Shown here piece after piece: positions 46,711-54,584 of a stretch of DNA of 59,412 nucleotides. The notes under the pieces were generated by a model, which worked only from the letters and a program-made list of their open reading frames with translations, ran no database searches and had not been told where the DNA came from. This DNA comes from Methylophaga sp. (GTDB lineage Bacteria; Pseudomonadota; Gammaproteobacteria; Nitrosococcales; Methylophagaceae): contig NVWQ02000011.1 in the NCBI GenBank assembly GCA_002733715.2, positions 1 to 59,412 of the forward strand. Reading direction: 5' to 3'. Each line of letters begins with the position of its first letter. The first letter of the stretch is position 1. Made by a program: the position numbers and the translations under genes.

Positions 46711-47373
46711 ATGGAGGTTTATGTTATTGCAGAAGGAGCGACTGAAGAACGATTTATAAAGGATGTGTTAGCACCATCGTTTAGATCAAATTCAATTTAT
46801 ATTAAACCCATTCTGATGCCGACATCGAGGAGTCAAGCTGGTGGAGGCATTAATCTTGACCGTTTTCTGCGCAGTGTACGGAATACATTAAGACAATATC
46901 CTGATGCTGTTGTAACTACGATGTTCGACTTGTACGCGCTTAGCCCCAGCTTTCCATTATTTGATGAAGCTTCGCGAGAAAATGATGTTTATCATAAAGT
47001 ATTGTTGCTTGAGGATGGATTGCATAGATGCGTTATTGAAGAAATAGGCTGTGAAGAACAACGATTCATTCCTTATATTCAACCATATGAATATGAGGGG
47101 TTACTCTTTTCTGATATTGAAGCATTAGTTTCTGTCGAGACTGGTTGGGAATATTCACGAGATGCACTTCAATCAATTATTGATAGTGTAACGACACCAG
47201 AGCATATAAATGATGGGTATGAAACCAAACCTTCGGCTCGGTTGAAAATTTTATCACCAAAATATAAGAAAACACGACACGGACCATTGATTGCTAAGAA
47301 GATAACCCTTTCCGTTATGGAGCAAGAGTGCAAACACTTTTCTCATTGGGTGCAAAAATTAAGATCAATTTAA
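46711..47373 (+). CDS. DUF4276-family protein (TOPRIM-like), partner of the AAA ATPase
   Basis: The 220-residue product starts MEVYVIAEGATEERFIKDVL, in which the EGxTEE stretch is the TOPRIM-type acidic motif of DUF4276, followed by the MFDLYALSPSFP strand and PYIQPYEYEGLLFSDIEAL. Family members are coupled with AAA_21 ATPases and are suspected nucleases or nuclease-like effectors. A short spacer of 2 bases from the ATPase stop and the lack of any other partner gene support a two-gene module. The nuclease activity is not shown by sequence alone; the second acidic motif is D-x-Y rather than D-x-D. Confidence 0.82.
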   Translation: MEVYVIAEGATEERFIKDVLAPSFRSNSIYIKPILMPTSRSQAGGGINLDRFLRSVRNTLRQYPDAVVTTMFDLYALSPSFPLFDEASRENDVYHKVLLLEDGLHRCVIEEIGCEEQRFIPYIQPYEYEGLLFSDIEALVSVETGWEYSRDALQSIIDSVTTPEHINDGYETKPSARLKILSPKYKKTRHGPLIAKKITLSVMEQECKHFSHWVQKLRSI

Positions 47374-47437
47374 TTAAAAAATCAATGGGGACAGACTCGA
47401 TTGGTTTTTAGTTTTAGCTCAATTAAAAGGAAAAAGG

Positions 47438-47716
47438 TTAATTACTCTGTTTTCCTTCTTCATTATTAACATTCTGAGTTTCGGAAATAGATGTTACTTT
47501 AAAGCTTGGGATATCAGCATTACCAATAACGGTTAATACAACCCCGACAAAAACAAAAAAGAAAAATGAGGCCAGAAAGCTGGCAGAGATGACATGCTGC
47601 ATACCCAGCTCCTTAATCTTGAAATAAAGAATGGCTGCACATAATACGGCTAATAAAAAACAGATCTTTCCAATAAAGCTCGATGATCTTTGTAAAATAC
47701 TTTTTCTTCTCTTCAT
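47438..47716 (-). CDS. Small two-helix membrane protein, unknown
   Basis: The 92-residue frame begins with a basic MKRRKSILQRSSSF, then two hydrophobic segments (about 15-34 and 43-65) and a polar tail (SISETQNVNNEEGKQSN). It has no recognisable family. A GAGAG lies about 8 bases before the ATG. It faces the ATPase/DUF4276 pair tail to tail. It could be an accessory or an orphan gene, and base composition does not separate the two. Confidence 0.55.
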   Translation of the reverse strand: MKRRKSILQRSSSFIGKICFLLAVLCAAILYFKIKELGMQHVISASFLASFFFFVFVGVVLTVIGNADIPSFKVTSISETQNVNNEEGKQSN

Positions 47717-47750
47717 TTCTGCACTCTCTAATTGATATAAGGCAAGTGTA

Positions 47751-47868
47751 TATAACCATAATCATTCAATCTACAGCGTTTTCGCTCCTCCGTCACTCCC
47801 ACGAGTGGTTAGTGGGTGTCTTGTTTATACTCAGAACCCGGCTAGAAGCCTACTGGGATGACGAAGCT
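47751..47868. repeat. Fold-back intergenic repeat, family 1 (core b), right end degraded
   Basis: The left terminus TATAACCATAATCATTCAAT matches the family end, and the interior (CGTCACTCCCACGAGTGGTT ... GGGATGACGAAGC) follows the copy at 7818-7967 closely. The right terminal repeat GGGTATA is missing, so this copy is truncated. Confidence 0.7.
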
Positions 47869-47914
47869 GTTTTCTAATCGGCTCGGTTGATTAGCCCAAT
47901 TTAAAGGCCCTAAT

Positions 47915-48793
47915 TCACCCTAAACTACGCAATGCAGTAATCCTGTCATCTAGGCTGGGATGGGTTGCAAATAGCTCCCCAAAGCGGCTTTTTTTGCTGC
48001 CGGCGATGCCCATTGCTTGCATCTGTTCGGGGAGCGCTTCGGTGTTGCCGCTATCTAATCGTTGTAATGCGGCAATCATTTTGCTGGGGCCGACTAATTT
48101 TGCAGCGCCTGCATCAGCTCGGAACTCGCGCTTACGGCTGAACCACATGACGATGGTGCTGGCAAGAATACTGAGTACGACTTGTGCAATCATCGAGGTA
48201 ACGAAATAGCCGATGCCATGGCCGCGATTATTTTTTAGAATTACCCTGTCAACAATATGCCCAATCACTCGCGACAAGAAGAAAACAAAGGTGTTCACCA
48301 CACCTTGAATTAAGGTCATGGTGATCATATCGCCATTGGCAACATGGCTGACTTCATGTGCTAACACGGCTTCTACTTCGTCTTTTGTCATTGATTGCAT
48401 CAAGCCTGTGCTCACGGCAACAAGAGCATTATTTTTGCTCATGCCGGTGGCAAATGCGTTGGGTGTATCTGATTGATAAATGGCGACTTCGGGCATGCCA
48501 ATATCCGCTTGTTGTGCTTGGCGGGTGACGACCTCAATTAACCAGCGTTCAGTGTCGTTGCTCGGTGTTTCGATAACTTTTGCACCCGTTGAGCGTTTCG
48601 CCATCCATTTTGAAATAGCTAAAGAAATAAACGAGCCAGTGAAGCCGACAACAGCAGAGATGACTAGTAAACCGCTGATATTTAAATCAACACCGTTTGC
48701 ATCAAGCGCACCTTCGACACCAAGCAATCGCATGGTGATGCTTAACACCACTAAAATTGCGGCATTGGTGGCTAAAAACAATAAAATTCGCAT
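47915..48793 (-). CDS. htpX: Membrane zinc metalloprotease HtpX
   Basis: HtpX degrades misfolded inner-membrane proteins together with FtsH. The 292-residue product (E. coli 293) has two N-terminal membrane helices (about 4-24 and 36-60), the zinc motif [10 protein letters not shown] near residue 145 with its catalytic Glu, two further hydrophobic segments, and the third zinc ligand region [14 protein letters not shown]. It ends [18 protein letters not shown] as in the family. It is often stress-induced; no sigma-32 site is obvious here. Confidence 0.96.
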   Translation of the reverse strand: MRILLFLATNAAILVVLSITMRLLGVEGALDANGVDLNISGLLVISAVVGFTGSFISLAISKWMAKRSTGAKVIETPSNDTERWLIEVVTRQAQQADIGMPEVAIYQSDTPNAFATGMSKNNALVAVSTGLMQSMTKDEVEAVLAHEVSHVANGDMITMTLIQGVVNTFVFFLSRVIGHIVDRVILKNNRGHGIGYFVTSMIAQVVLSILASTIVMWFSRKREFRADAGAAKLVGPSKMIAALQRLDSGNTEALPEQMQAMGIAGSKKSRFGELFATHPSLDDRITALRSLG

Positions 48794-48978
48794 GGTACAT
48801 TCCTAAAATATGAATAAAGCAATTGTTGAATATGGGGGAGTCAAGGCTAAAAATCAAGATTTGATTGATCGTTTTAATTAGGTGTAATCATCACTTTTCT
48901 TCCATATCACAATTTAAAGATCTTAGCTTTTAGTACAAACTAAGTGAGGAGCTATGACAGAAATTTATTGTAATAGAA

Positions 48979-49028
48979 CTGTAGCCTAGCGGTTATAAAT
49001 TTGTAACATCACTTAATTAAACTGTAAC
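48979..49028 (+). promoter_or_regulatory. Probable Pho box upstream of the ornithine-lipid synthase
   Basis: CGGTTATAAATTTGTAACA (48990-49008) matches the PhoB consensus CTGTCATAAATCTGTMAYA at most positions. A further CTGTAGC lies 11 bases upstream (48979) and a CTGTAAC at 49022-49028. A TATATT (49039-49044) lies 10 bases after the last half-site, the spacing seen for the -10 of PhoB-activated promoters. Confidence 0.55.
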
Positions 49029-49056
49029 AACCATAGGTATATATTAAGGTAGATAC

Positions 49057-50772
49057 ATGTTGAATATAGAGCAAGCTATACAACAAAAATTTCCGCGATT
49101 TGAACATAAAAGTCCGTGGATAAAGAAACCAACCTTAGCTATCGTGCGAAAGCTTAGTTATGAACTGGAAATCAACCAATTCTTAGAAGAGCATCAAGAC
49201 TTAAAAGGCATTGATTTTATTGATCAAGTCTTAGAGCATTTTAATTTTAGCTATGCTATTTCTCATCGCGACCGAAAAAACATACCAGCAACTGGGCGTG
49301 TTGTCATTGTTGCGAATCATCCGCTTGGCGCCTTAGATGGCCTTGCCTTGCTTAAGCTTGTTAGTGAAGTGCGACGCGATGTAAAAATTATTGTTAATGA
49401 TGTACTGATGAATTTTCAGGCAGTGGAAAATTTGTTACTTCCTGTCGATATTGTAAATAAAACTACCTGTAAAAATAGCGTCTTGAAAATTACCGAAAGT
49501 CTGAATAACGATGAGGCGGTTATTATTTTCCCTGCTGGTGAAGTGTCACGGATTAGACCTAATGGCGTGAGAGATGCTAAATGGTCAAATGGATTTCTAC
49601 GCTTTGCTAAAAAAACAGGTTCGCCCGTATTACCTATATTTATAGGGGCGAGGAATTCATCATTATTTTACAGTAGCTCAATGGTCTATAAGCCATTAGC
49701 TAGCATGTTATTGGCACATGAGATATTTAATAAAAATTCAAAAACAATTTCATTTCGTGTTGGAGAAGCCATTCCTTATAAAAAAATTGAACAGTTACCA
49801 ATAGTTGAGAAAGAGAAAGTAAAGCTGATTAAACGTCATTTATATCGCTTAGCTAAAAATAGATCTTCGTTATTTAAGACAGAAAAAACAATTGTCCATC
49901 CACAAGATCGACGTGCAATAAAAAAGGAATTAGCAACAGCAGAATTATTGGGCGAAACAGCGGATGGTAAGAAGATTTACTTATTCGAATATCGACCTGA
50001 CTCAGCGGTGATGTATGAAATAGGGCGTTTACGCGAGATTACTTTTCGTAAAGTAGGCGAGGGCACAGGCAATAAAACGGATATTGATCGCTATGACCGT
50101 GATTATCGGCATCTTATATTGTGGGATGATGATGATTTAGAAATAGCCGGTGCCTATCGTATTGGAGAAGTTAGGCGTTTATTTTCAATGTCTAATAGCC
50201 GTGGAATTTATAGCCAAGAACTATTTAATTATGATCAAGAAAAGATGGCTAGCTATTTTGAACAAGGTATTGAGTTGGGGCGGAGTTTTGTTAACCCTAA
50301 ATATTGGGGTAAGCGAAGCCTAGATTATCTTTGGTGTGGCATAGGTGCATACTTAAAGCGATATCCTACTATTAACTATTTATTTGGCCCTGTTAGCTTG
50401 AGTGATAGCTATCCTGATTTTGCAAAAGCATTAATTGTTAGCTTTTACAGACTCTATTTCAACGACGCCGAAGGGTTGGCTGATGCGCGCAATCCTTATG
50501 CTATTGATAATGAAATTCAGCAACAAGTGAATCAGCTTATTTCGGGTTTAGATTATGAGCAAGACTATAAAATTATGAAGTCTCAATTGGCCTATATGAA
50601 TGTTGTGGTCCCCGTGTTATACAAGCAATATTCAGATTTATGTGAAGCTGGAGGCGTGCGGTTTATTGATTTTAATATTGATGAAAATTTCAACCAATGT
50701 ATTGATGGCTTAGTTTTGGTCGATTTAAGGCAACTCAAAGCTACTAAACGTAAACGCTATTTGAATGTTTAA
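49057..50772 (+). CDS. olsF: Bifunctional ornithine-lipid synthase (PlsC-like acyltransferase plus GNAT-type N-acyltransferase)
   Basis: The 571-residue protein joins an N-terminal 1-acylglycerol-phosphate-type acyltransferase (NHPLGALDG near 87 with the catalytic His and Asp; FPAGEVSRIR near 160) to a C-terminal GNAT domain of the OlsB/hemolysin type (about 285-560: YEIGRLREITFRKVGEGTG, IAGAYRIGEV, SRGIYSQELFNYD, YLWCGIGAYLKRYP). This is the layout of OlsF, which makes ornithine lipids by N- and O-acylation in one protein. Those phosphate-free lipids replace phospholipids under phosphate limitation, in line with the Pho-box-like sequence upstream. RBS AAGGT is 7 bases before the ATG. OlsF is an assignment from domain order. 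Confidence 0.85.
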   Translation: MLNIEQAIQQKFPRFEHKSPWIKKPTLAIVRKLSYELEINQFLEEHQDLKGIDFIDQVLEHFNFSYAISHRDRKNIPATGRVVIVANHPLGALDGLALLKLVSEVRRDVKIIVNDVLMNFQAVENLLLPVDIVNKTTCKNSVLKITESLNNDEAVIIFPAGEVSRIRPNGVRDAKWSNGFLRFAKKTGSPVLPIFIGARNSSLFYSSSMVYKPLASMLLAHEIFNKNSKTISFRVGEAIPYKKIEQLPIVEKEKVKLIKRHLYRLAKNRSSLFKTEKTIVHPQDRRAIKKELATAELLGETADGKKIYLFEYRPDSAVMYEIGRLREITFRKVGEGTGNKTDIDRYDRDYRHLILWDDDDLEIAGAYRIGEVRRLFSMSNSRGIYSQELFNYDQEKMASYFEQGIELGRSFVNPKYWGKRSLDYLWCGIGAYLKRYPTINYLFGPVSLSDSYPDFAKALIVSFYRLYFNDAEGLADARNPYAIDNEIQQQVNQLISGLDYEQDYKIMKSQLAYMNVVVPVLYKQYSDLCEAGGVRFIDFNIDENFNQCIDGLVLVDLRQLKATKRKRYLNV

Positions 50773-50777
50773 TAAAC

Positions 50778-51017
50778 TTCAACAATATAAAAATGGTTTA
50801 ACGGTGTTAATAATTCATCATATTGCATAAAGCCATCACATTGTTTGGCAATTTGAGTATGTTGTCAGTGAGAGTTTAATCTAAAACGTAAATAATGGCC
50901 GCGTAGTAAATCACGGGGGGCATATCCTGTTATGGCTGTATCCCATTGTGTGCCGACACTTAAATGATATTCGGCACGTGCAATAAGTAGGCACAATAAA
51001 ATAAAAGGAATCATGAC
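50778..51017 (-). pseudogene. Remnant of a duplicated GDYXXLXY-protein gene
   Basis: About 240 bases closely match the live gene at 52671-53189, including TCATATTGCATAAAGCCATC, AATCTAAAACGTAAATAATG and CACAATAAAATAAAAGGAAT. An internal stretch of about 110 bases (the Cys-rich segment) is deleted, and the reading frame is broken. The match starts 5 bases after the olsF stop and ends at the start-codon region of the parent gene. It is thus an internally deleted, dead copy in the same orientation, separated from the live copy by the LCCL gene. Confidence 0.8.
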
Positions 51018-51069
51018 CTCTATTCATCGTCTGATGGCTCAATTAATGTCATCTAACTTGGATGGTTAT

Positions 51070-51097
51070 ATCTGCAGCTTCAAGCAGTTTGGGTATA
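51070..51097. repeat. Solitary end of a family 1 repeat
   Basis: ATCTGCAGCTTCAAGCAGTT followed by TGGGTATA matches the right terminal repeat of the family, without a visible partner end. The rest of 51018-51213 holds nothing recognisable except the ribosome site of the next gene. Confidence 0.5.
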
Positions 51098-51213
51098 TAC
51101 TCTGACAATTAGATGGTGAGGGTGTGTGAAATCATGGCTTCTCCTTTGATTTTTTCATGATTTATAGCAGGAAAAGCTTCATTTTTACGATGAACTCTAA
51201 AAGGGGATATGAA

Positions 51214-52629
51214 ATGAAAAAGCTAGTGAGGTTAAATACACCTTTTAATTTAAGCGTTTTATTACTATTTCTTTTAGTTTTCTCATCCGTTGTCTCGGCT
51301 CAACTTCGCTGGAAAGATGTTAAACATGTTTGTCTCTCGCCCGGTAGGGGCTTGGTCACAGCTAATCTTGACGGTATTCCTTGGGGACAATCTTGGGAGG
51401 ATACTTGTGGCAATAAAATTAAGGGACAGCGTCCGCCAAATTTAAATCAATATGGCGCAACTGGACTGCCTTATCGTTGTGAAAAAGACAGGCCTGTAGG
51501 TGCCACCGGAATATGGGGTAAATGGAAGGTCGCAAATGACTCACGTTGTCCAAGTGCTCTTCAATGGAAGGATTGGAAAAAAGCAGGCTGTTTTGGGCCA
51601 AATAAACAAGTCTATTCAGCACATTTGATGGGGAGCAAGAATTGGGAGGCCGAATGTGCAGCAACTAATACGGCAGGTGTCGCAGGAAAAGAAAACTGGG
51701 GAACGCCTGATCGCTGTGCAAAAGACGCCTTTAATACTGGGATCTGGGGCGAATGGTATAGGGAAGAAGCCTGCAGTATACCGCTTAAGTGGGGAGGTTT
51801 TGTCGACAATGGCTGTGTAAAAGATATGGAAAAAGAGGACGCTAATAGTGGCGCGGTTTCTTCACAAGGAATGAGAAGTTACTCATCGGTCCTTTGGAAT
51901 GCTGGAGGGGATTGGGTTCAAGCTTGCAAATTCGCACCGGCAAAAGTATTGCGATCAGATGCACCAACTGCTGATTTTGAGCACCCGACAGCCTGTGTAT
52001 TGGCGGATGCAGATCGTGCGATAAGTTATGTGGTCGGCGCAGTTATTGGCGCAGCTACATCACTAATAACCTCGCCTGCTTCACCAAAGGTGGCGGCGGC
52101 GGGCGCAATCACAGGGGTCGCTGGTACGGCGGCATCTGAAGCGATATTGGCAGGGATCAATACTAACCTCAATGTTTGGGGGATTTTCTGGGTTGAAGAT
52201 GCCTCCTGCGGTGTTGTCGAACCGCATCCTCCATTAGATAATTCTGGCTTTGTTCGTCTTGCTAGTGGACAAATTGTGGCAACCACCACAGCAGTAGCAA
52301 CACGTTCATTTGCATCAAGATCATTGGCTTCGGATACGGTATGTCCAAACACTGCTATAGATCTGCGTGGTACAGGACGTACTATCGATTGTCTTTGTAC
52401 AGCAGCTCAAACTAGTAAAGGTACTGTTTGGGGATCGGGTCCATACACGGATGATTCGAAAGTTTGTCGAGCAGCTGTTCATGCGGGTGTGATTTCTTCA
52501 ACCGGTGGGCATATCGAAATTCAAGCTGTTAAGGGGCAGCCGAGTTATCAAGGTTCAAACCGCAACGGCATACAAACAACAAAATATGGCCCATGGAAAG
52601 GCAGTATTATAGTGAGGCGTCCTCGATGA
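51214..52629 (+). CDS. Secreted Cys-rich LCCL-domain protein
   Basis: The 471-residue product begins with a signal peptide (MKKLVRLNTPF..., ending SSVVSAQ near 33). Three related modules follow, each opening LxW and carrying Trp and Cys pairs (LRWKDVKHVCLS, LQWKDWKKAGCFG, LKWGGFVDNGCVK). Next come a Gly/Ala-rich hydrophobic stretch (about 270-315: ISYVVGAVIGAATSLI) that looks able to enter a membrane, and a C-terminal LCCL domain (CPNTAIDLRGTGRTIDCLC, VCRAAVHAGVISSTGGHIEI, YGPWKGSIIV). LCCL domains are common in eukaryotic extracellular proteins and scattered in bacteria. AAGGGG at 51201-51206 sets the start at 51214. An adhesin or toxin-like role is conceivable but unproven. Confidence 0.83.
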   Translation: MKKLVRLNTPFNLSVLLLFLLVFSSVVSAQLRWKDVKHVCLSPGRGLVTANLDGIPWGQSWEDTCGNKIKGQRPPNLNQYGATGLPYRCEKDRPVGATGIWGKWKVANDSRCPSALQWKDWKKAGCFGPNKQVYSAHLMGSKNWEAECAATNTAGVAGKENWGTPDRCAKDAFNTGIWGEWYREEACSIPLKWGGFVDNGCVKDMEKEDANSGAVSSQGMRSYSSVLWNAGGDWVQACKFAPAKVLRSDAPTADFEHPTACVLADADRAISYVVGAVIGAATSLITSPASPKVAAAGAITGVAGTAASEAILAGINTNLNVWGIFWVEDASCGVVEPHPPLDNSGFVRLASGQIVATTTAVATRSFASRSLASDTVCPNTAIDLRGTGRTIDCLCTAAQTSKGTVWGSGPYTDDSKVCRAAVHAGVISSTGGHIEIQAVKGQPSYQGSNRNGIQTTKYGPWKGSIIVRRPR

Positions 52630-52670
52630 AAATCAAGTTGCGGATAACTTTTACCTTAGTGAAATGACCT

Positions 52671-53189
52671 TTATTCTTCCTTCGAGGCTTCTTTCAATAA
52701 TTCCTCCAAAGGTCGCCCATCAATCAGCAAATCAACAATTCTTGGTTCGCCTTTTTTGTTGATTGACAGCCTTAAATAAGCTGTATTATCAATTCTGGCC
52801 TGGCGAAGAATATCTTCCGCTAATTTAGCCTGTGTTTCAGCAATATAAAAACGATTTAAAGGTGTTTGTAAGTCATCGTATTGCATAAAACCATCACATT
52901 GTTTTGCAGTATGGGTGTCCACTATTTGTACTTTGGGCGCCTGCTCGCCGATATCTGTTAAACAATAAGAGCAGCTTGTTCTGCCACTACATTCATTCTT
53001 AGTCTCTTGCCAATCATAGGCCAATCTAAAACGTAAATAATGGCCGCGCAGTAAATCACGGGGGTCATAGCCGGTGATGGCGAAATCCCACTGTGCACCA
53101 ACACTTAAATGATATTCGGCACGAGCAATTAACAAGCACAATAAAATAAAAGGAATCATAACAACCATAAATAGTTTTTTATTGTTCAT
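52671..53189 (-). CDS. GDYXXLXY-domain exported protein
   Basis: The 172-residue protein has an N-terminal membrane anchor or signal (MVVMIPFILLCLLIARAEYH) and the GDYXXLXY signature region here reading GYDPRDLLRGHYLRFRLAYD. An insert with four Cys (CSGRTSCSYCLTD plus a later Cys) and a C-terminal LSINKKGEPRIVDLLIDG follow. The family is nearly always next to DUF2157, and the two overlap by one base at 53189. The function is unknown. The Cys-rich insert is exactly the part lost from the dead copy at 50778-51017. Confidence 0.85.
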   Translation of the reverse strand: MNNKKLFMVVMIPFILLCLLIARAEYHLSVGAQWDFAITGYDPRDLLRGHYLRFRLAYDWQETKNECSGRTSCSYCLTDIGEQAPKVQIVDTHTAKQCDGFMQYDDLQTPLNRFYIAETQAKLAEDILRQARIDNTAYLRLSINKKGEPRIVDLLIDGRPLEELLKEASKEE

Positions 53190-54406
53190 TATGCGTCTCC
53201 CTCTCTTTTACTGGTCTGCGATAAACCAAAATACTGTGCCAAGGAATCAGCCTTTTTAAACCAGCCCCATACGACTAATAGTGTTATAACACCGCCAACA
53301 ACTAAGCCAATACCGGTTTCTAACATTGAGCCAAACACCTCGAAATAAATGAATAATAAGCGTATGCAAATCAAGGCTGTCATCACATTAAATAGTTTGA
53401 TGGAATGTATCTTGAGTGCCGCCCATGCTAATACAATCATATAAGCAATATTAATGATTGCGCCTATCACAGGATAAGAACGATCATGCCACAATGCGGT
53501 GGCACCGATGATGAATGTAGCTATCAATACAACACGCATCGCCAAATGTGTGTCTTTTGTTCTGGTGGCATAAAGCTTAGGGATAAATGCGGTCATTGCT
53601 GCTGTGGCAAAGAAAGTAACAGCAAGGAAAATTTGCAGTGATTTTATATCATTTGCTGAGCCGTTGATAGATTCATACCATAAGAAATGGCAAAACCAGC
53701 CACCGATAATAATCGCTAACCAGCTATAACGTGACAGTTCACCTGCCATAACAGGGCGATGTTTCACTAACCACGGAATGCGAGATAACAGTATAAAAAA
53801 GAAGGGTGATAAGACATATAAAACGCCGAGCAGAACGTCTAATAAATAGCGGTGGGAAACAAAGGTTCTAAGGATATCTTCGAATGCATTTATATTGAAG
53901 GCATAGGTTGTACTGATACCGACAATCCACAATACTGCGAGAAACTTACCTCGACCTAGTAATACAATGGGAATGGTGAGCAATGTCCACACCAGCAATA
54001 GTTTGGCAATGCTGCCGCCGAGTTGATATGTTTGGCCGATCAATGCCATGGAAGCAAGGGTAAAGCCATAATAAAAAATGACTAATATTTCCCGTAACCA
54101 CTGGCTACGAGCGCTGGTATCTTCTTTAGATATAACACGATATAAGGTGAGTGCTATAGCGAGACATAAAACAAGATCGGCCGCTAGTTTTACCCAGTCA
54201 GGTGTTTGCATCCAATTAGATGCAACAACGGATACTAATCCTAAAATAATGGCAAAAGCACCTAAACCGCCAAATGCCCAGAGTGCGATAGGTTTTGATT
54301 TTAGCGCTTCAAAGTCACTAATTTTATCGGCCGTCGCGCTATCGATGAGTTTGGCTTCTTGCCATTCACCTAGTTTTTTAGATAATCCCATAAAATGTAA
54401 GTACAC
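53189..54406 (-). CDS. DUF2157-domain membrane protein
   Basis: The 405-residue protein has a soluble N-terminal DUF2157 helix pair (KKLGEWQEAKLIDSATADKI) and about ten to eleven membrane helices (WAFGGLGAFAIILGLVSVVA and onward), with a basic-acidic tail. DUF2157 proteins pair with GDYXXLXY proteins, here in the same operon with a one-base overlap. The pair is widespread but uncharacterised; envelope biology is a guess. The gene follows a family 1 repeat end upstream. Confidence 0.88.
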   Translation of the reverse strand: MYLHFMGLSKKLGEWQEAKLIDSATADKISDFEALKSKPIALWAFGGLGAFAIILGLVSVVASNWMQTPDWVKLAADLVLCLAIALTLYRVISKEDTSARSQWLREILVIFYYGFTLASMALIGQTYQLGGSIAKLLLVWTLLTIPIVLLGRGKFLAVLWIVGISTTYAFNINAFEDILRTFVSHRYLLDVLLGVLYVLSPFFFILLSRIPWLVKHRPVMAGELSRYSWLAIIIGGWFCHFLWYESINGSANDIKSLQIFLAVTFFATAAMTAFIPKLYATRTKDTHLAMRVVLIATFIIGATALWHDRSYPVIGAIINIAYMIVLAWAALKIHSIKLFNVMTALICIRLLFIYFEVFGSMLETGIGLVVGGVITLLVVWGWFKKADSLAQYFGLSQTSKREGDA

Positions 54407-54432
54407 TCTCTAATTTAGAACTGATTTCAGTA

Positions 54433-54480
54433 TATACCCATGATACTTCAATCTGCACGTTTCAATGGGATTTAAAAACG
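54433..54480. repeat. Family 1 repeat end, truncated
   Basis: TATACCCATGATACTTCAAT followed by CTGCACG matches the terminal repeat of family 1. No matching opposite end or core is found before the terminator at 54524, so this copy is a fragment. Confidence 0.55.
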
Positions 54481-54523
54481 TTTTAGGCAAGGCATTGATT
54501 GCCGGTAAATGTTAGACAATAAA

Positions 54524-54557
54524 AAGCCGTAATGTTCACAATAAATCATTACGGCTT
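54524..54557 (-). terminator. Intrinsic terminator after the choice-of-anchor I gene
   Basis: AAGCCGTAATG (54524-54534) and CATTACGGCTT (54547-54557) form a perfect 11-bp stem with a 12-base loop. The A run before it gives a T run on the minus-strand transcript. Confidence 0.88.
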
Positions 54558-54584
54558 ATTTAATCTAGCAGCAGCTACAGCTAC

